From NCBI GenBank assembly GCA_965198865.1, contig CBDAQA010000003.1, forward strand, positions 460,994 to 524,993: a stretch of DNA of 64,000 nt. Direction: 5' to 3'. The stretch is from CBDAQA01 sp965198865 (lineage in GTDB: Bacteria > Planctomycetota > Phycisphaerae > Tepidisphaerales > Tepidisphaeraceae). The position numbers were made by a program, and so were the translations under genes. A model generated the notes under the pieces. The model was not told the DNA's origin, made no database searches, and saw only the letters and a program-made list of their open reading frames with translations. Of the stretch, positions 52,729 through 62,306 are shown one piece after another; the stretch's first letter is position 1, and each line of letters starts with the position of its first letter.

Positions 52729-52869
52729 GAGCCGGGCCGTGCCGGCCCGTACGAGCGCAGCTCGTGGCTCGCGCAGCCGGCGTGATCGATTGAGGCCGTT
52801 GACCCCGCGCGAGACGCGATCTGCCGGTCCACGAGACCCTGAGCGAAGTCGAAAGGCCCGGCCCGGCTC
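52729..52869. repeat. Foldback repeat, copy 2 (GAGCCGGGCC ends)
   Basis: Starts GAGCCGGGCC (52729-52738) and ends with its inverse GGCCCGGCTC (52860-52869), 141 bp. Shares CCCGCGCGAGACGCGA and end blocks with 33825-33953. It occupies the gap between the GT39-like and fcl genes. Confidence 0.65.
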
Positions 52870-52988
52870 CGCAATGCCACGCGTGCCAACAAACCGGCGA
52901 CATCCCTTCAGCGGGCGGGGGTGCGCGGGGGCTTGTCGCGAACACCTGCCCGCTGAGGCGGGCAGGCCGGGTCCGGGCTGGGTGTGCC

Positions 52989-53957
52989 TCACGCCGCGGC
53001 GAACGCGCGCTCGGTGACGTGGCCCTTCTGCTCCTCGAACCACTTGATCGTCTTGGCCAGCCCCTCCTCCAGCGTCGTGCCGGCGGTGAAGCCGATCGCT
53101 TCCTTGGCACGGCTCACGTCCAGGCAGCGGCGGGGCTGGCCGTCGGGCTTGCTGGCGTCCCAGATGATCTTCCCCCGGAAGCCGGCGAGTTTGGCGACCA
53201 GCTCGGTCAGCGTCCGGATGTTGATCTCGCGGCCGCTGCCCAGGTTCATCGGCTCGGGGCTGTCGTACCGCTCCAGCGCGGCGACCAGGCCGGCGGCGCA
53301 GTCCTCGACGTACAGGAACTCCCGGCTGGCCGAGCCGGTGCCCCAGGCGGTGATGAAGTCGGCGCCGGCGCCCCTGGCCTCGACGCACTTGCGGATCAGC
53401 GCGGGGATCACGTGGCTGCTGTGCGGGTGGAAGTTGTCGTTGGGGCCGTACAGGTTCACCGGCAGCAGGTAGACCGAGTTCAGGCCGTACTGCTCGCGGT
53501 AGGCCTGGCACATGACCAGCAGCGCCTTCTTGGCGATGCCGTACGGCGCGTTGGTCACCTCGGGGTAGCCGGCCCAGAGGTTCTCCTCCCTGAACGGCAC
53601 CGGCGTCAGGTTCGGGTAGGCGCAGATCGTGCCCACCTGCAGGAACTTCTTCAGCCCGTGGCGGCGGGCCCCCTCGATCAGGTGCATGCCCATCGCCATG
53701 TTGGCGAAGAAGAACCGGCCGGGGTTGTCGCGGTTGGCCCCGATCCCGCCCACCTCGGCCGCCAGGTGCATGACGGCCGCCGGCCGCTCGACCGCGTACA
53801 GCCGGGCGACGTCGGCCTCGCGGGTCAGGTCGTAGTCCTTGCGGCGCAGGCTGACCAGGTTCGTGTAGCCCAGCGACCGCAGCCGCGCCAGCACGAACCC
53901 GCCCAGGAACCCGGCCCCGCCGGTGACGACGATCTTGTCGGACTTGTCGACGGTCAT
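52989..53957 (-). CDS. fcl: GDP-L-fucose synthase
   Basis: 322 residues from ATG 53957; the in-frame codons further up lie in repeat DNA. An extended SDR with 'VTGGAGFLGGFVLARL' (NADP binding), 'HLAAEVGGIGANRDNPGRFFFANMAM', the Ser/Tyr/Lys triad region 'QVGTICAYPNLTPVPFREE' and 'NAPYGIAKKALLVMCQAYREQYG', and 'VNLYGPNDNFHPHSSHVIPALIRK' (in part). These are characteristic of GDP-4-keto-6-deoxymannose epimerase-reductase. It makes GDP-L-fucose from the product of the gmd gene, encoded 325 bases upstream on the same strand. Confidence 0.93.
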   Translation of the reverse strand: MTVDKSDKIVVTGGAGFLGGFVLARLRSLGYTNLVSLRRKDYDLTREADVARLYAVERPAAVMHLAAEVGGIGANRDNPGRFFFANMAMGMHLIEGARRHGLKKFLQVGTICAYPNLTPVPFREENLWAGYPEVTNAPYGIAKKALLVMCQAYREQYGLNSVYLLPVNLYGPNDNFHPHSSHVIPALIRKCVEARGAGADFITAWGTGSASREFLYVEDCAAGLVAALERYDSPEPMNLGSGREINIRTLTELVAKLAGFRGKIIWDASKPDGQPRRCLDVSRAKEAIGFTAGTTLEEGLAKTIKWFEEQKGHVTERAFAAA

Positions 53958-53984
53958 GGATTCAATCCAATTCGAACGGAACCG

Positions 53985-54265
53985 CGAAGAGTGTTGAACC
54001 ACGAAGGCGGGAAGAACCAAGGACGAACGAAGAGGAACTCCATCTGGGATCGCGAATGATTCAGCAGACATTCATCCACGAAGGACACGAACAGACACGA
54101 AGCAGAGAAAGGTGCGTCCTGCCGTTTCCACCTCTTCGTGTGCCTTCGTGTCCTTCGTGGATAACTCTTCGGCTCGAGGGCCAAAAGCGATCGGTGCGCC
54201 AGGAACTAAACGCCCGCCCGCTTCGTCCTACCTCCGCGTTTTCGCGGCTTCATGGTTCAAAACGT
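53985..54265. repeat. Large imperfect palindrome between gmd and fcl
   Basis: A perfect 18-base inverse pair, ATCCACGAAGGACACGAA (54074-54091) and TTCGTGTCCTTCGTGGAT (54145-54162), is nested in wider inverse material: TTGAACCACGAAGGCGGG near 53994 against the GGCTTCATGGTTCAA stretch near 54246. Such CACGAAGG-type repeats recur between genes in planctomycete genomes as I recall; no search was possible. Confidence 0.75.
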
Positions 54266-54282
54266 TTCGCGATCCAAAATCG

Positions 54283-55311
<1,029 letters not shown>

Positions 55312-55482
55312 GCGATCCTCAAGCTGCTGCAAACGCGGTGCGGTCCTTCCCCGGAACGTTGATCGGCCGGCGGACCCCAAAAGTTAACCGATCCATCCCG
55401 TCCATCGCAATCGGCAGGGGTTCCCCAGCGTGGTGCGTCGCGGGTATACCACGGGGCGATTCCCCTCTGAAACGAGATCGCC

Positions 55483-58400
55483 ATGGCCGAGACCGAAGCC
55501 CCCGCACCGACCGACCCCGTCCCGCCGACCCCACCCCGCCGCAAGCGGCGATGGGTGCGACGGCTCCTGCTGCTGGCCGTCGTAGTCGTCGTCGGGCTGC
55601 TATTACTGGTCGCGCTCGCCCCGACGCTGCTGTCGACCAGCCCGGTGGTGAGCCTCGCCCTGAAGCAGGTGAATCAACGCCTGAACGGCCGGGTGGAGGT
55701 CGGATCGGTCTCGCTGGGCTGGACGACCGGCGTGCGGATCGACGGGCTGCGCGTGTTCGACGACGCCAACACCCAGATCGCCCAGGCCGATCACGTCACC
55801 TGCCCGATGCCGCTGTGGCGGGCGGCCACAGGCAAGTACCCCCTTGGCCACACCGTGGTCGACGGGCTCGCGTTCGACGCCAAGGTGGACAGCCAGGGCC
55901 GGCTCAACTTCGCGTCGCTGGCCAAGTCCGCCCCCACCCCCGCTACGCCCGCTCCCACCGCCCCCTCGACGACCCCCACGGCAACCGCTCAACCGTCGAA
56001 GCTGCCGGACGTGTCGGGCGACCTGGAGCTGACCAACAGCCGCGGCACCGTCTCGCAGGCGGGCAGGCCGACGGTGTTCCTCAGCAAGCTCGCCGGCACG
56101 ATCAAGATCCCGAGCATCAACGACCCGATCGCGGACCACCTCGACGCTTCGATGCACGTGGGCGACGGCGGGACCGAGGGCCACCTGGTCGCCGATGGCA
56201 CCGCATCGGCCATCAAGGGCAACATCCTCAACCTCGATGCGGCCAACGTCCGCCAGACCCTCGACGTGACCGGGCTCGACCTCGCCGCCGCCAAGCCGTT
56301 CGTGCCGGCGTCGGTGGGGCTCGACACGCTGGCTGGCCTGCTCGACGGTCACCTGTCGGCCGACGTGACCGACGGCAAGTCGGCCGTGATCGACGCGAGC
56401 CTCAACGGCAAGTCGATCGCGATCGGCGGCAAGGCACTCAAGGGCGACACGTTCAGCACCGGGGCGCTCCTGGTCATGCTGCCGAAGCTGTCGGCCGCGT
56501 TCCCCGAGGGGCTGGGTCACTGGCAGAGCGGCGTGGTGAAGGTCGGCGTCGACGGCGGCGGGCCGATCGCGTTCCGGGTCGATCAGGGCCAGTTCACGCT
56601 GGTGGCCGACCTGCCCGTCCAGGCGCTGCTGAACCTGGCCGACAACAGGGCCCCCGGCGCGGCCGGCCGGCTCGAGTTCGGTGACCAGTTCGACGCCGGC
56701 AAGATCGTCGCCCAACTGAAGAACTCGGCCCACCTGTCCGACCAGGCCACGCTCACCAGCGGGACGCTCGGCCAGTCGATCCAGCTGACGCTGACGCCCG
56801 AGCGCGCCACCGTGGCCGTCACCACGAATCTGACCGGCGTGGCCGGGACGCGCAACGGGCAGCCGGTGACGATCCAACCCATCGCGCTGAAGATCGGCGC
56901 GGCCGACGTCGGCGGGAAGCCGCTCGACGCGCTGCGCGACCTGAGCCTCACGCTGAGCAGCAAGTTCGCCAACGCCGACTTCCACGGCGCCAACGTCGGC
57001 GACCTGGCCGGCACGCTGACGGCGCAGCTGCAGTCGCTCCAAGCCGAGGCGGGCCAGCTGGTCGACTTCGGCGGGAACAAGCTGGCCGGCGACGTGGCGA
57101 TCCACGTCTCCGACAGCGGGCAACTGATGCAGGCCCCGTACGCGGCCAAGGTGAAGGCCGACGTGTCGGTGACGAACCTCGCCTACGCCGACGCGACCGG
57201 GCCGCGCATCGCCGAGCCACTGGTGCAGGTGAACGTGACCGGCGACCTGACCGGCAGCGGGAAGTCGGCCGTCGAGGCGGTGAAGAACCTGCTGCTGACG
57301 ATCAAGGCGGGCACGGCCGAGACGCCGACGATCGACATCGCCGCCGCCGTGCCGTCGGCCACGCTGGGCGCGACGCCCGAGGCTGACTTCGCCCTGACGC
57401 GGCTAAACGTGAACCTGTCGCAGGTGCAGCGGCAGTTCGCCAACGTCCCCTCCGGTCAGGCAGGCCCTGTTTGCGATGGCGGCATTCTCACCGGCACCAG
57501 CTCTGGCCACTACGGGGCCAACGGGATCCGGCTCGACCCGACGAAAATCTCCCTCGCAAGCCTCGTCGTCCAGAAGCAGCTGGCGTCGGGCCAGAAGGTG
57601 CTGGCCATCAATGACGATACGCTGAACGTATCGGTCGCTGGCACCGTGGGTATGACCGGCGGGACGGCCGTGAAGCTGACCGACCTGTCGATCGCCGACG
57701 TGACCAAGATCGTCGACATCCACAAGGGCGACGGCGACTTCGCGCTGACCAAGACCGCCGATGCGATGTCCGGCAAAGGCACGCTGGGCGTGATGGTCGA
57801 CTTGGGATCGGTCAACGACATCCTGCGACTGCTGGGTCAGGAGACGGTGACGGCCGCTACCCCCGGCGGGCGCGTGAAGACGGGCCACCTCAGCGGCACG
57901 CTGGCGTTCACGGCCGCCGCGTCGGGCAGGACCGACATCGTCGGCAACTTCGACGTGCCCGACCTCGACGTCGCCTCGGCCACCGGCACCACCGGGCCGC
58001 AGAAGGCGAGCATCGTGCTCAGGGCGTCGTCCGACCAGTCCGCCCACACCGTGTCGGCCGACGAGATCAGCTTCAAGTCGCCGTTCGCGAGCGCCGCCGT
58101 CACCAACGTCGGCGTGCTGCTGTCGGCCAAGTCGATGGTCGACCAGCTGCAGAAGGCCAGCCTGGCCATCGACGTGCCCGACCTGAAGACGCTGATGGCG
58201 CTGGCGCAGTCGTTCTCGCCGCCGCCGGCCACGCCGCCCGCCACCGACAAGTCGGCCCCCGCCCCGACGCCGCCGCTGGTGGTGACGGGCGGGTCGCTGT
58301 CGGTCCACGCCGACGTGTCGCACGATGGCAACAACCTCGTGATCGCCGTGCCGACCTGCGCGGCCAACAACGTCGCCTTCACCCGGGGCAATCAGAGCTA

Positions 58401-60117
58401 CGCCGCCAAGCCGATCACCGCGAAGCTCGCCGCCCGCGTCGGCACGGCCGACGGCGCGACGCTCATGCGGCAGCTCCGCGGCCTGAAGGTGACGCAGCTC
58501 GACGCCAACGCCGGCGTGGCGACGGTGTCGCTGACGACGCCGATCACCGTGGCCGACCTGTCCAACCCCGGTGCCGGTGCCGCCGGCGGGTTCAAGGTCG
58601 ACGGCGAGCTGGTCGACCTCACCCGACTCGCCGCCGCCTTCGGCGCCAAGCCCGCCGACGCCTACCCGTACCGCGGGCACCTCTCCGTGACCGAGAACCT
58701 GACCAGCGACGCCACGTCCGTCGCGCTGCAGGGGTCGGCGACCGTCGCGAAATTCCAGGTGGTGCAGGGCCAGACCGTCCAGTTCGCCGAAGACCTGTTG
58801 AGCGTGACCAACGACGTCGCCGTCCCGCCGGGCATGACGGCCGTCGGCATCCGCAACCTGGCCGTCGCGATGCAGAGCAGCAAGGCCCTGAACGTCGCCA
58901 TCGCCAACGGCCGGGTCGACGACCTCAACGGCGCGAGGCAGATGAAGCTGCCCGTCTCGCTGCACTACGACCTGGCCAAGCTGTGGCCGATTATCCACCC
59001 GATGCTGTTGACCCCCGGCCAGCCCGACCCCTACGCCGACCTCAATATCACCGGCGTGTTCGACCGCCCCGCCAACATCGCCGGCAGCTACCCGGCCAAC
59101 GTGCCGTTCACCGAGGCGGTCAAGACCCTGTCCGTCGACTGCGGCCTGTCCCTGGCCTCGCTCGACCACAGCGGCCTGTCCGTGAGGAACCTCGACGTTC
59201 CCATCACGGTGCGCAACGGCAAGCTCGTCACCGTCGACGCCGACGGCCACACCGCCCCCGCCGCCGTCGCCAACGACGGGCAGCTGGACGTCGGCAACAT
59301 CACGGTCGACCTGACGCAGGACCCGATGCGCGTCTCCATGCCGGCCGACAAGGTGCTGCTGACGCACGCGACCATCAACCCGCTGTTCGCCGACACGTTC
59401 CTCAACAAGTACATCAACAACCCCGTGTTCGTGGGCACGAAGGACGCGACCGGGCTGCTGGACGTCACCATCGTCAAGTGCGACCGCTTCCCCGCCGGGG
59501 CGCTTGCCCAGCAGGCCGTCGCCGCCAACGATGGCACGCTCACCGTGAGGTACTCGCTGACCGACCTCCACGTCGGCAGCGCCGGCATCGGCATGGTGCT
59601 GGGCAAGGTGCTGAACAACGACGGCGGCCAGCCCGACTCGTTTGTCGCCAACGTGAAGGACGGCACCGTCACCCTCGCCCGCGGCGTGGCCACGCAGAAC
59701 ATGACCTTCCAGACCGGCCGGTACGCCATCCCCTTCACGGGCGACGTGCTGCTCGACAGCAAGACGTTCCGCAACTACTCCGTCGGCCTGCCCGGCGCGG
59801 CGCTGGCTCGGCTGGCGACCAAGGACCAGAACATCCTCAGCCGGCTGCCGCCCTCTGTGGCCGTGCCGGTGCGCGGGTCGCTGTCGTCGCCCCAGGTCGA
59901 CCTGGCCGGGGCCGGCGTCAGCCTCGTGCAGAAGGCGTTCACCGACCCCAACACGCTGGCCAACATCATCGGCGGCCAGCTGAACAAGAAGGGCAACGCC
60001 AACGGCAACAACGCCGCCGGCAACGGCCAGCAGGGCCAGTCCGACAACCCGCTCGGCGACCTGCTGAACGGGCTGGGCAAGAAGAAAAAGAAGGGCCAGC
60101 AGAACAACGGGAACTGA
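55483..60117 (+). CDS. Giant AsmA-like membrane-anchored protein
   Basis: 1544 residues from ATG 55483. A basic Pro-rich N-terminus is followed by a single helix ('RRLLLLAVVVVVGLLLLVALAP', ~26-48, in part), then 'LKQVNQRLNGRVEVGSVSLGWTTGVRIDGLRVFD', the AsmA/YhdP-type opening. The rest is a long series of beta strands with recurring 'GxLxVxxIxxD' phrases and several Ala/Pro/Thr-rich linkers (~155-175, ~915-935). It ends in 'GGQLNKKGNANGNNAAGNGQQG' type low-complexity and a Lys-rich tail. AsmA-like proteins are thought to bridge periplasm for lipid transport or outer-membrane homeostasis. It is divergent from gmd. Confidence 0.78.
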   Translation: MAETEAPAPTDPVPPTPPRRKRRWVRRLLLLAVVVVVGLLLLVALAPTLLSTSPVVSLALKQVNQRLNGRVEVGSVSLGWTTGVRIDGLRVFDDANTQIAQADHVTCPMPLWRAATGKYPLGHTVVDGLAFDAKVDSQGRLNFASLAKSAPTPATPAPTAPSTTPTATAQPSKLPDVSGDLELTNSRGTVSQAGRPTVFLSKLAGTIKIPSINDPIADHLDASMHVGDGGTEGHLVADGTASAIKGNILNLDAANVRQTLDVTGLDLAAAKPFVPASVGLDTLAGLLDGHLSADVTDGKSAVIDASLNGKSIAIGGKALKGDTFSTGALLVMLPKLSAAFPEGLGHWQSGVVKVGVDGGGPIAFRVDQGQFTLVADLPVQALLNLADNRAPGAAGRLEFGDQFDAGKIVAQLKNSAHLSDQATLTSGTLGQSIQLTLTPERATVAVTTNLTGVAGTRNGQPVTIQPIALKIGAADVGGKPLDALRDLSLTLSSKFANADFHGANVGDLAGTLTAQLQSLQAEAGQLVDFGGNKLAGDVAIHVSDSGQLMQAPYAAKVKADVSVTNLAYADATGPRIAEPLVQVNVTGDLTGSGKSAVEAVKNLLLTIKAGTAETPTIDIAAAVPSATLGATPEADFALTRLNVNLSQVQRQFANVPSGQAGPVCDGGILTGTSSGHYGANGIRLDPTKISLASLVVQKQLASGQKVLAINDDTLNVSVAGTVGMTGGTAVKLTDLSIADVTKIVDIHKGDGDFALTKTADAMSGKGTLGVMVDLGSVNDILRLLGQETVTAATPGGRVKTGHLSGTLAFTAAASGRTDIVGNFDVPDLDVASATGTTGPQKASIVLRASSDQSAHTVSADEISFKSPFASAAVTNVGVLLSAKSMVDQLQKASLAIDVPDLKTLMALAQSFSPPPATPPATDKSAPAPTPPLVVTGGSLSVHADVSHDGNNLVIAVPTCAANNVAFTRGNQSYAAKPITAKLAARVGTADGATLMRQLRGLKVTQLDANAGVATVSLTTPITVADLSNPGAGAAGGFKVDGELVDLTRLAAAFGAKPADAYPYRGHLSVTENLTSDATSVALQGSATVAKFQVVQGQTVQFAEDLLSVTNDVAVPPGMTAVGIRNLAVAMQSSKALNVAIANGRVDDLNGARQMKLPVSLHYDLAKLWPIIHPMLLTPGQPDPYADLNITGVFDRPANIAGSYPANVPFTEAVKTLSVDCGLSLASLDHSGLSVRNLDVPITVRNGKLVTVDADGHTAPAAVANDGQLDVGNITVDLTQDPMRVSMPADKVLLTHATINPLFADTFLNKYINNPVFVGTKDATGLLDVTIVKCDRFPAGALAQQAVAANDGTLTVRYSLTDLHVGSAGIGMVLGKVLNNDGGQPDSFVANVKDGTVTLARGVATQNMTFQTGRYAIPFTGDVLLDSKTFRNYSVGLPGAALARLATKDQNILSRLPPSVAVPVRGSLSSPQVDLAGAGVSLVQKAFTDPNTLANIIGGQLNKKGNANGNNAAGNGQQGQSDNPLGDLLNGLGKKKKKGQQNNGN

Positions 60118-60161
60118 CCCGCGCCGGCGGCCCAGCGGCGGGGTGGTGGATCAAACCCGGA

Positions 60162-60611
60162 ATGGATTCGACGAACCTCACCTTCACCGTCCGCCTCGTC
60201 GCCGCCGAGGCGATCATCGACCTGCGGCACCGCGTGCTCCGCCCCGGTCGCCCCCGCGACACGGCGATGTTCGACGGCGACGGCCTGCCCACGTCGCACC
60301 ACTTCGCCGCCGTCGACGGCCACGGCAACGTGGTCGGCTGCGCGACGTTCCACCTGAACCAGCACGACGGCGAGCCGGCGTGGCAGCTGCGCGGCATGGC
60401 CACAGACGCCGCCTGGTGCGGCCGCGGCGTCGGGCGCGAGGTGCTGCTCGCCGGCGCGGCGACCGTCAACGCCATCGGGCCTCGGCTGATGTGGTGCAAC
60501 GCCCGCGCGGAAGCCGTCGGCTTCTACCAGCGGCTCGGCTGGGCCATCTGCTCCGACCGGTTCGACATCGCCACCGTTGGGCCGCACTACCGCATGCAGA
60601 AACGCGCTTGA
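60162..60611 (+). CDS. GNAT-family N-acetyltransferase
   Basis: 149 residues from ATG 60162, 44 bases after the AsmA-like stop. The fold is shown by 'TFTVRLVAAEAIIDLRHRVLRPGRP', 'VVGCATFHLNQHDGEPAWQLRGMATDAAWCGRGVGREVLLAG' (in part; the acetyl-CoA pyrophosphate loop is CGRGVG) and 'WCNARAEAVGFYQRLGWAI', the typical final strands. It resembles the small ElaA/YitI-like branch ('LRHRVLRPG'). Substrate unknown. May be co-transcribed with the preceding gene. Confidence 0.85.
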   Translation: MDSTNLTFTVRLVAAEAIIDLRHRVLRPGRPRDTAMFDGDGLPTSHHFAAVDGHGNVVGCATFHLNQHDGEPAWQLRGMATDAAWCGRGVGREVLLAGAATVNAIGPRLMWCNARAEAVGFYQRLGWAICSDRFDIATVGPHYRMQKRA

Positions 60612-60768
60612 GCATGCCTCGAAACGCGGTGCAGTACTTTAGCGTTCGTCGGCTGTTCCACTTTGCCGATAATCGACCGCTAAGTCGCCTCGAAATGCAA
60701 CGTATCGTAAAGCCTTCCGACGCGGCGGCCGATGGAATGGGTAGGCCGCCTTCAACCGGATTCCCCCC

Positions 60769-60972
60769 ATGATGCATATCGCAGGCTCGATCCGTCCGCT
60801 CAGCGCGTTGGACGACCTCGAACTTCGCCGCCACCGGCTGGACGAGCTGATCCGGCTCGGGTTGGTGTCCGAATCGTTGGCCGAGCAGCTGGGGAAGGCC
60901 GTGAAGGAGCTGGACCGGCAGATCGCCGCCGCCCGCGACGCGCGGGCCGTCCGCTACGCCATCGCCGCCTGA
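60769..60972 (+). CDS. Small helical protein, hypothetical
   Basis: 67 residues from ATG 60769 (or 60772). The sequence 'LDDLELRRHRLDELIRLGLVSESLAEQLGKAVKELDRQIAAA' is amphipathic and would form a helical hairpin. No Shine-Dalgarno is obvious. Its last six codons overlap the end of the opposing PAP2 gene. It may be a real small gene, but composition in this GC-rich DNA makes this uncertain. Confidence 0.4.
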   Translation: MMHIAGSIRPLSALDDLELRRHRLDELIRLGLVSESLAEQLGKAVKELDRQIAAARDARAVRYAIAA

Positions 60973-62306
60973 GGGTCGGCCAGGGCGGCGATCGCCCGCC
61001 GCGCCTCGGGTCGCACGATCAGGCCGGGCCGGCGCCGCGCCATCTGCGCGATCGCCTCGTCGGCCGACGTCGCCAGGCCTGCCCGCACCAGGTACGCCGC
61101 CACCGCCGCCGCCGATCGGCTGTACCCCGCCTTGCAGCAGACGTACACGGTCCGCCCGGCCGCCCGATGGTCGGCAATGAACGCCGCCGCCGTGGCCAAC
61201 TGCGCCGCCGTCGGCGCGGTCAGGTCGGGCACCGGCAGGTTCAGGTACTCGACCGACCGAAACGCCGGCGGGGCGTGAAAGTCCCCCGTCATGTCGACCA
61301 CGGCGGCCACGCCCATCGCCACGGCCTCGGTCGCCTCGGCCGGTCGCAGCACCCGCCCGAGCCACACGCCCTCCGCCACCACGTCCCACGGCCGCGACCG
61401 CCGGGCGTAATGTCGCCACGACAGCCACTGCCCCGCTCGCACCGGTGCCATGAGCAACCGGGTGCGGCGCGACACGCGGCCGTCCACCTTGCGGTGCGCG
61501 ACCGCCCCGGCGCCGAAGCACTCGGCAGCCATGATCCCCAGCGCCACGGCCGGCCAGAGCAGGAGCGCGCCCCAAGGCCTGTACCACCCGCCGATCGCCA
61601 CCAGCGCGATCGCACCAGTGCCGTAGCACGCCCCGATCCGCCGGTTCAAGTGGTCGCCCGTGCCATGGTCGGGGAAGACGAACAGGCACAGCCAACCGAG
61701 GGCCAGCCCGCCGGCCACGTCGACCACGTGGTGCTGGTAGGTCAGCACGGTCGAGGCGGCGATCGCCGCGAACCAGCCCTGCAGCGCGACGCGCAGCAGC
61801 CCCCGCGTATGGCGATGGTAGTGAACGCCCAGGACGACCAGCAGCGCGATGTGCAGCGACGGGAACTGGTTGAACGGCCCGTCCAGGCGATGGAAGAGGT
61901 CGAACGCCGGGTGGCCCGTCGGACGGTCGAACGCGAAGCGCAGCGGCATTGCCCCGAAGCACGCGCCGGCGACGACCACCGCCATCCCCATGCGGCCCGC
62001 CAGCCGTCGCCGCTCGCGGTCGTCGTCGCACAGGAACGGCGCGGGCACGAAGAACAGGTCGATCGACAGGTACGGCACGATCAGCAGCGGCACGAACGGC
62101 ACGTGGCGATCGATCGGCAACACCCACGAGCCGACGTGGCCGCGGTGGGCGGTGAGCAGGTTCGTGCCGCCGTAGACGAGGAGGAACAGGGCGCAGAGGA
62201 CGAGCGCCGTGCGCAACGGCGGAGCCCAGCGGCTCCGCCGCGGGTCCTTCGCGTCCGAGGAGGACCTGCGGCGGAGCCGCCGGGCTCTGCTGGTGACGCG
62301 CGTCAC
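60954..62306 (-). CDS. PAP2 phosphatase fused to dual-specificity protein phosphatase
   Basis: 450 residues from GTG 62306, which overlaps the upstream stop as GTGA and has GGAGG four bases upstream. The frame is open much further up, but only as a shadow of the upstream gene. Residues ~30-290 are a PAP2-like membrane domain with 'FNQFPSLHIALLVVLGVHYH' and 'LTYQHHVVDVAGGLALGW', the active-site His motifs. Residues ~315-450 are a tyrosine/dual-specificity phosphatase with 'VDMTGDFHAP', 'YLNLPVPDLTAPT' and the CX5R loop 'YVCCKAGYSRSAAAVAAYL'. Probably acts on phospholipid head-group or inositol phosphates together with the coupled upstream enzyme. Confidence 0.85.
   Translation of the reverse strand: MTRVTSRARRLRRRSSSDAKDPRRSRWAPPLRTALVLCALFLLVYGGTNLLTAHRGHVGSWVLPIDRHVPFVPLLIVPYLSIDLFFVPAPFLCDDDRERRRLAGRMGMAVVVAGACFGAMPLRFAFDRPTGHPAFDLFHRLDGPFNQFPSLHIALLVVLGVHYHRHTRGLLRVALQGWFAAIAASTVLTYQHHVVDVAGGLALGWLCLFVFPDHGTGDHLNRRIGACYGTGAIALVAIGGWYRPWGALLLWPAVALGIMAAECFGAGAVAHRKVDGRVSRRTRLLMAPVRAGQWLSWRHYARRSRPWDVVAEGVWLGRVLRPAEATEAVAMGVAAVVDMTGDFHAPPAFRSVEYLNLPVPDLTAPTAAQLATAAAFIADHRAAGRTVYVCCKAGYSRSAAAVAAYLVRAGLATSADEAIAQMARRRPGLIVRPEARRAIAALADPQAAMA
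62222..62287. repeat. Palindrome inside the N-terminal codons of the PAP2 gene
   Basis: Arms GAGCCCAGCGGCTCCGCCGC (62222-62241) and its inverse with one mismatch (62268-62287) enclose GGTCCTT...AGGACCT-type inner arms. It encodes the basic stretch 'RARRLRRRSSSDAKDPRRSR' in the PAP2 protein. Confidence 0.65.
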
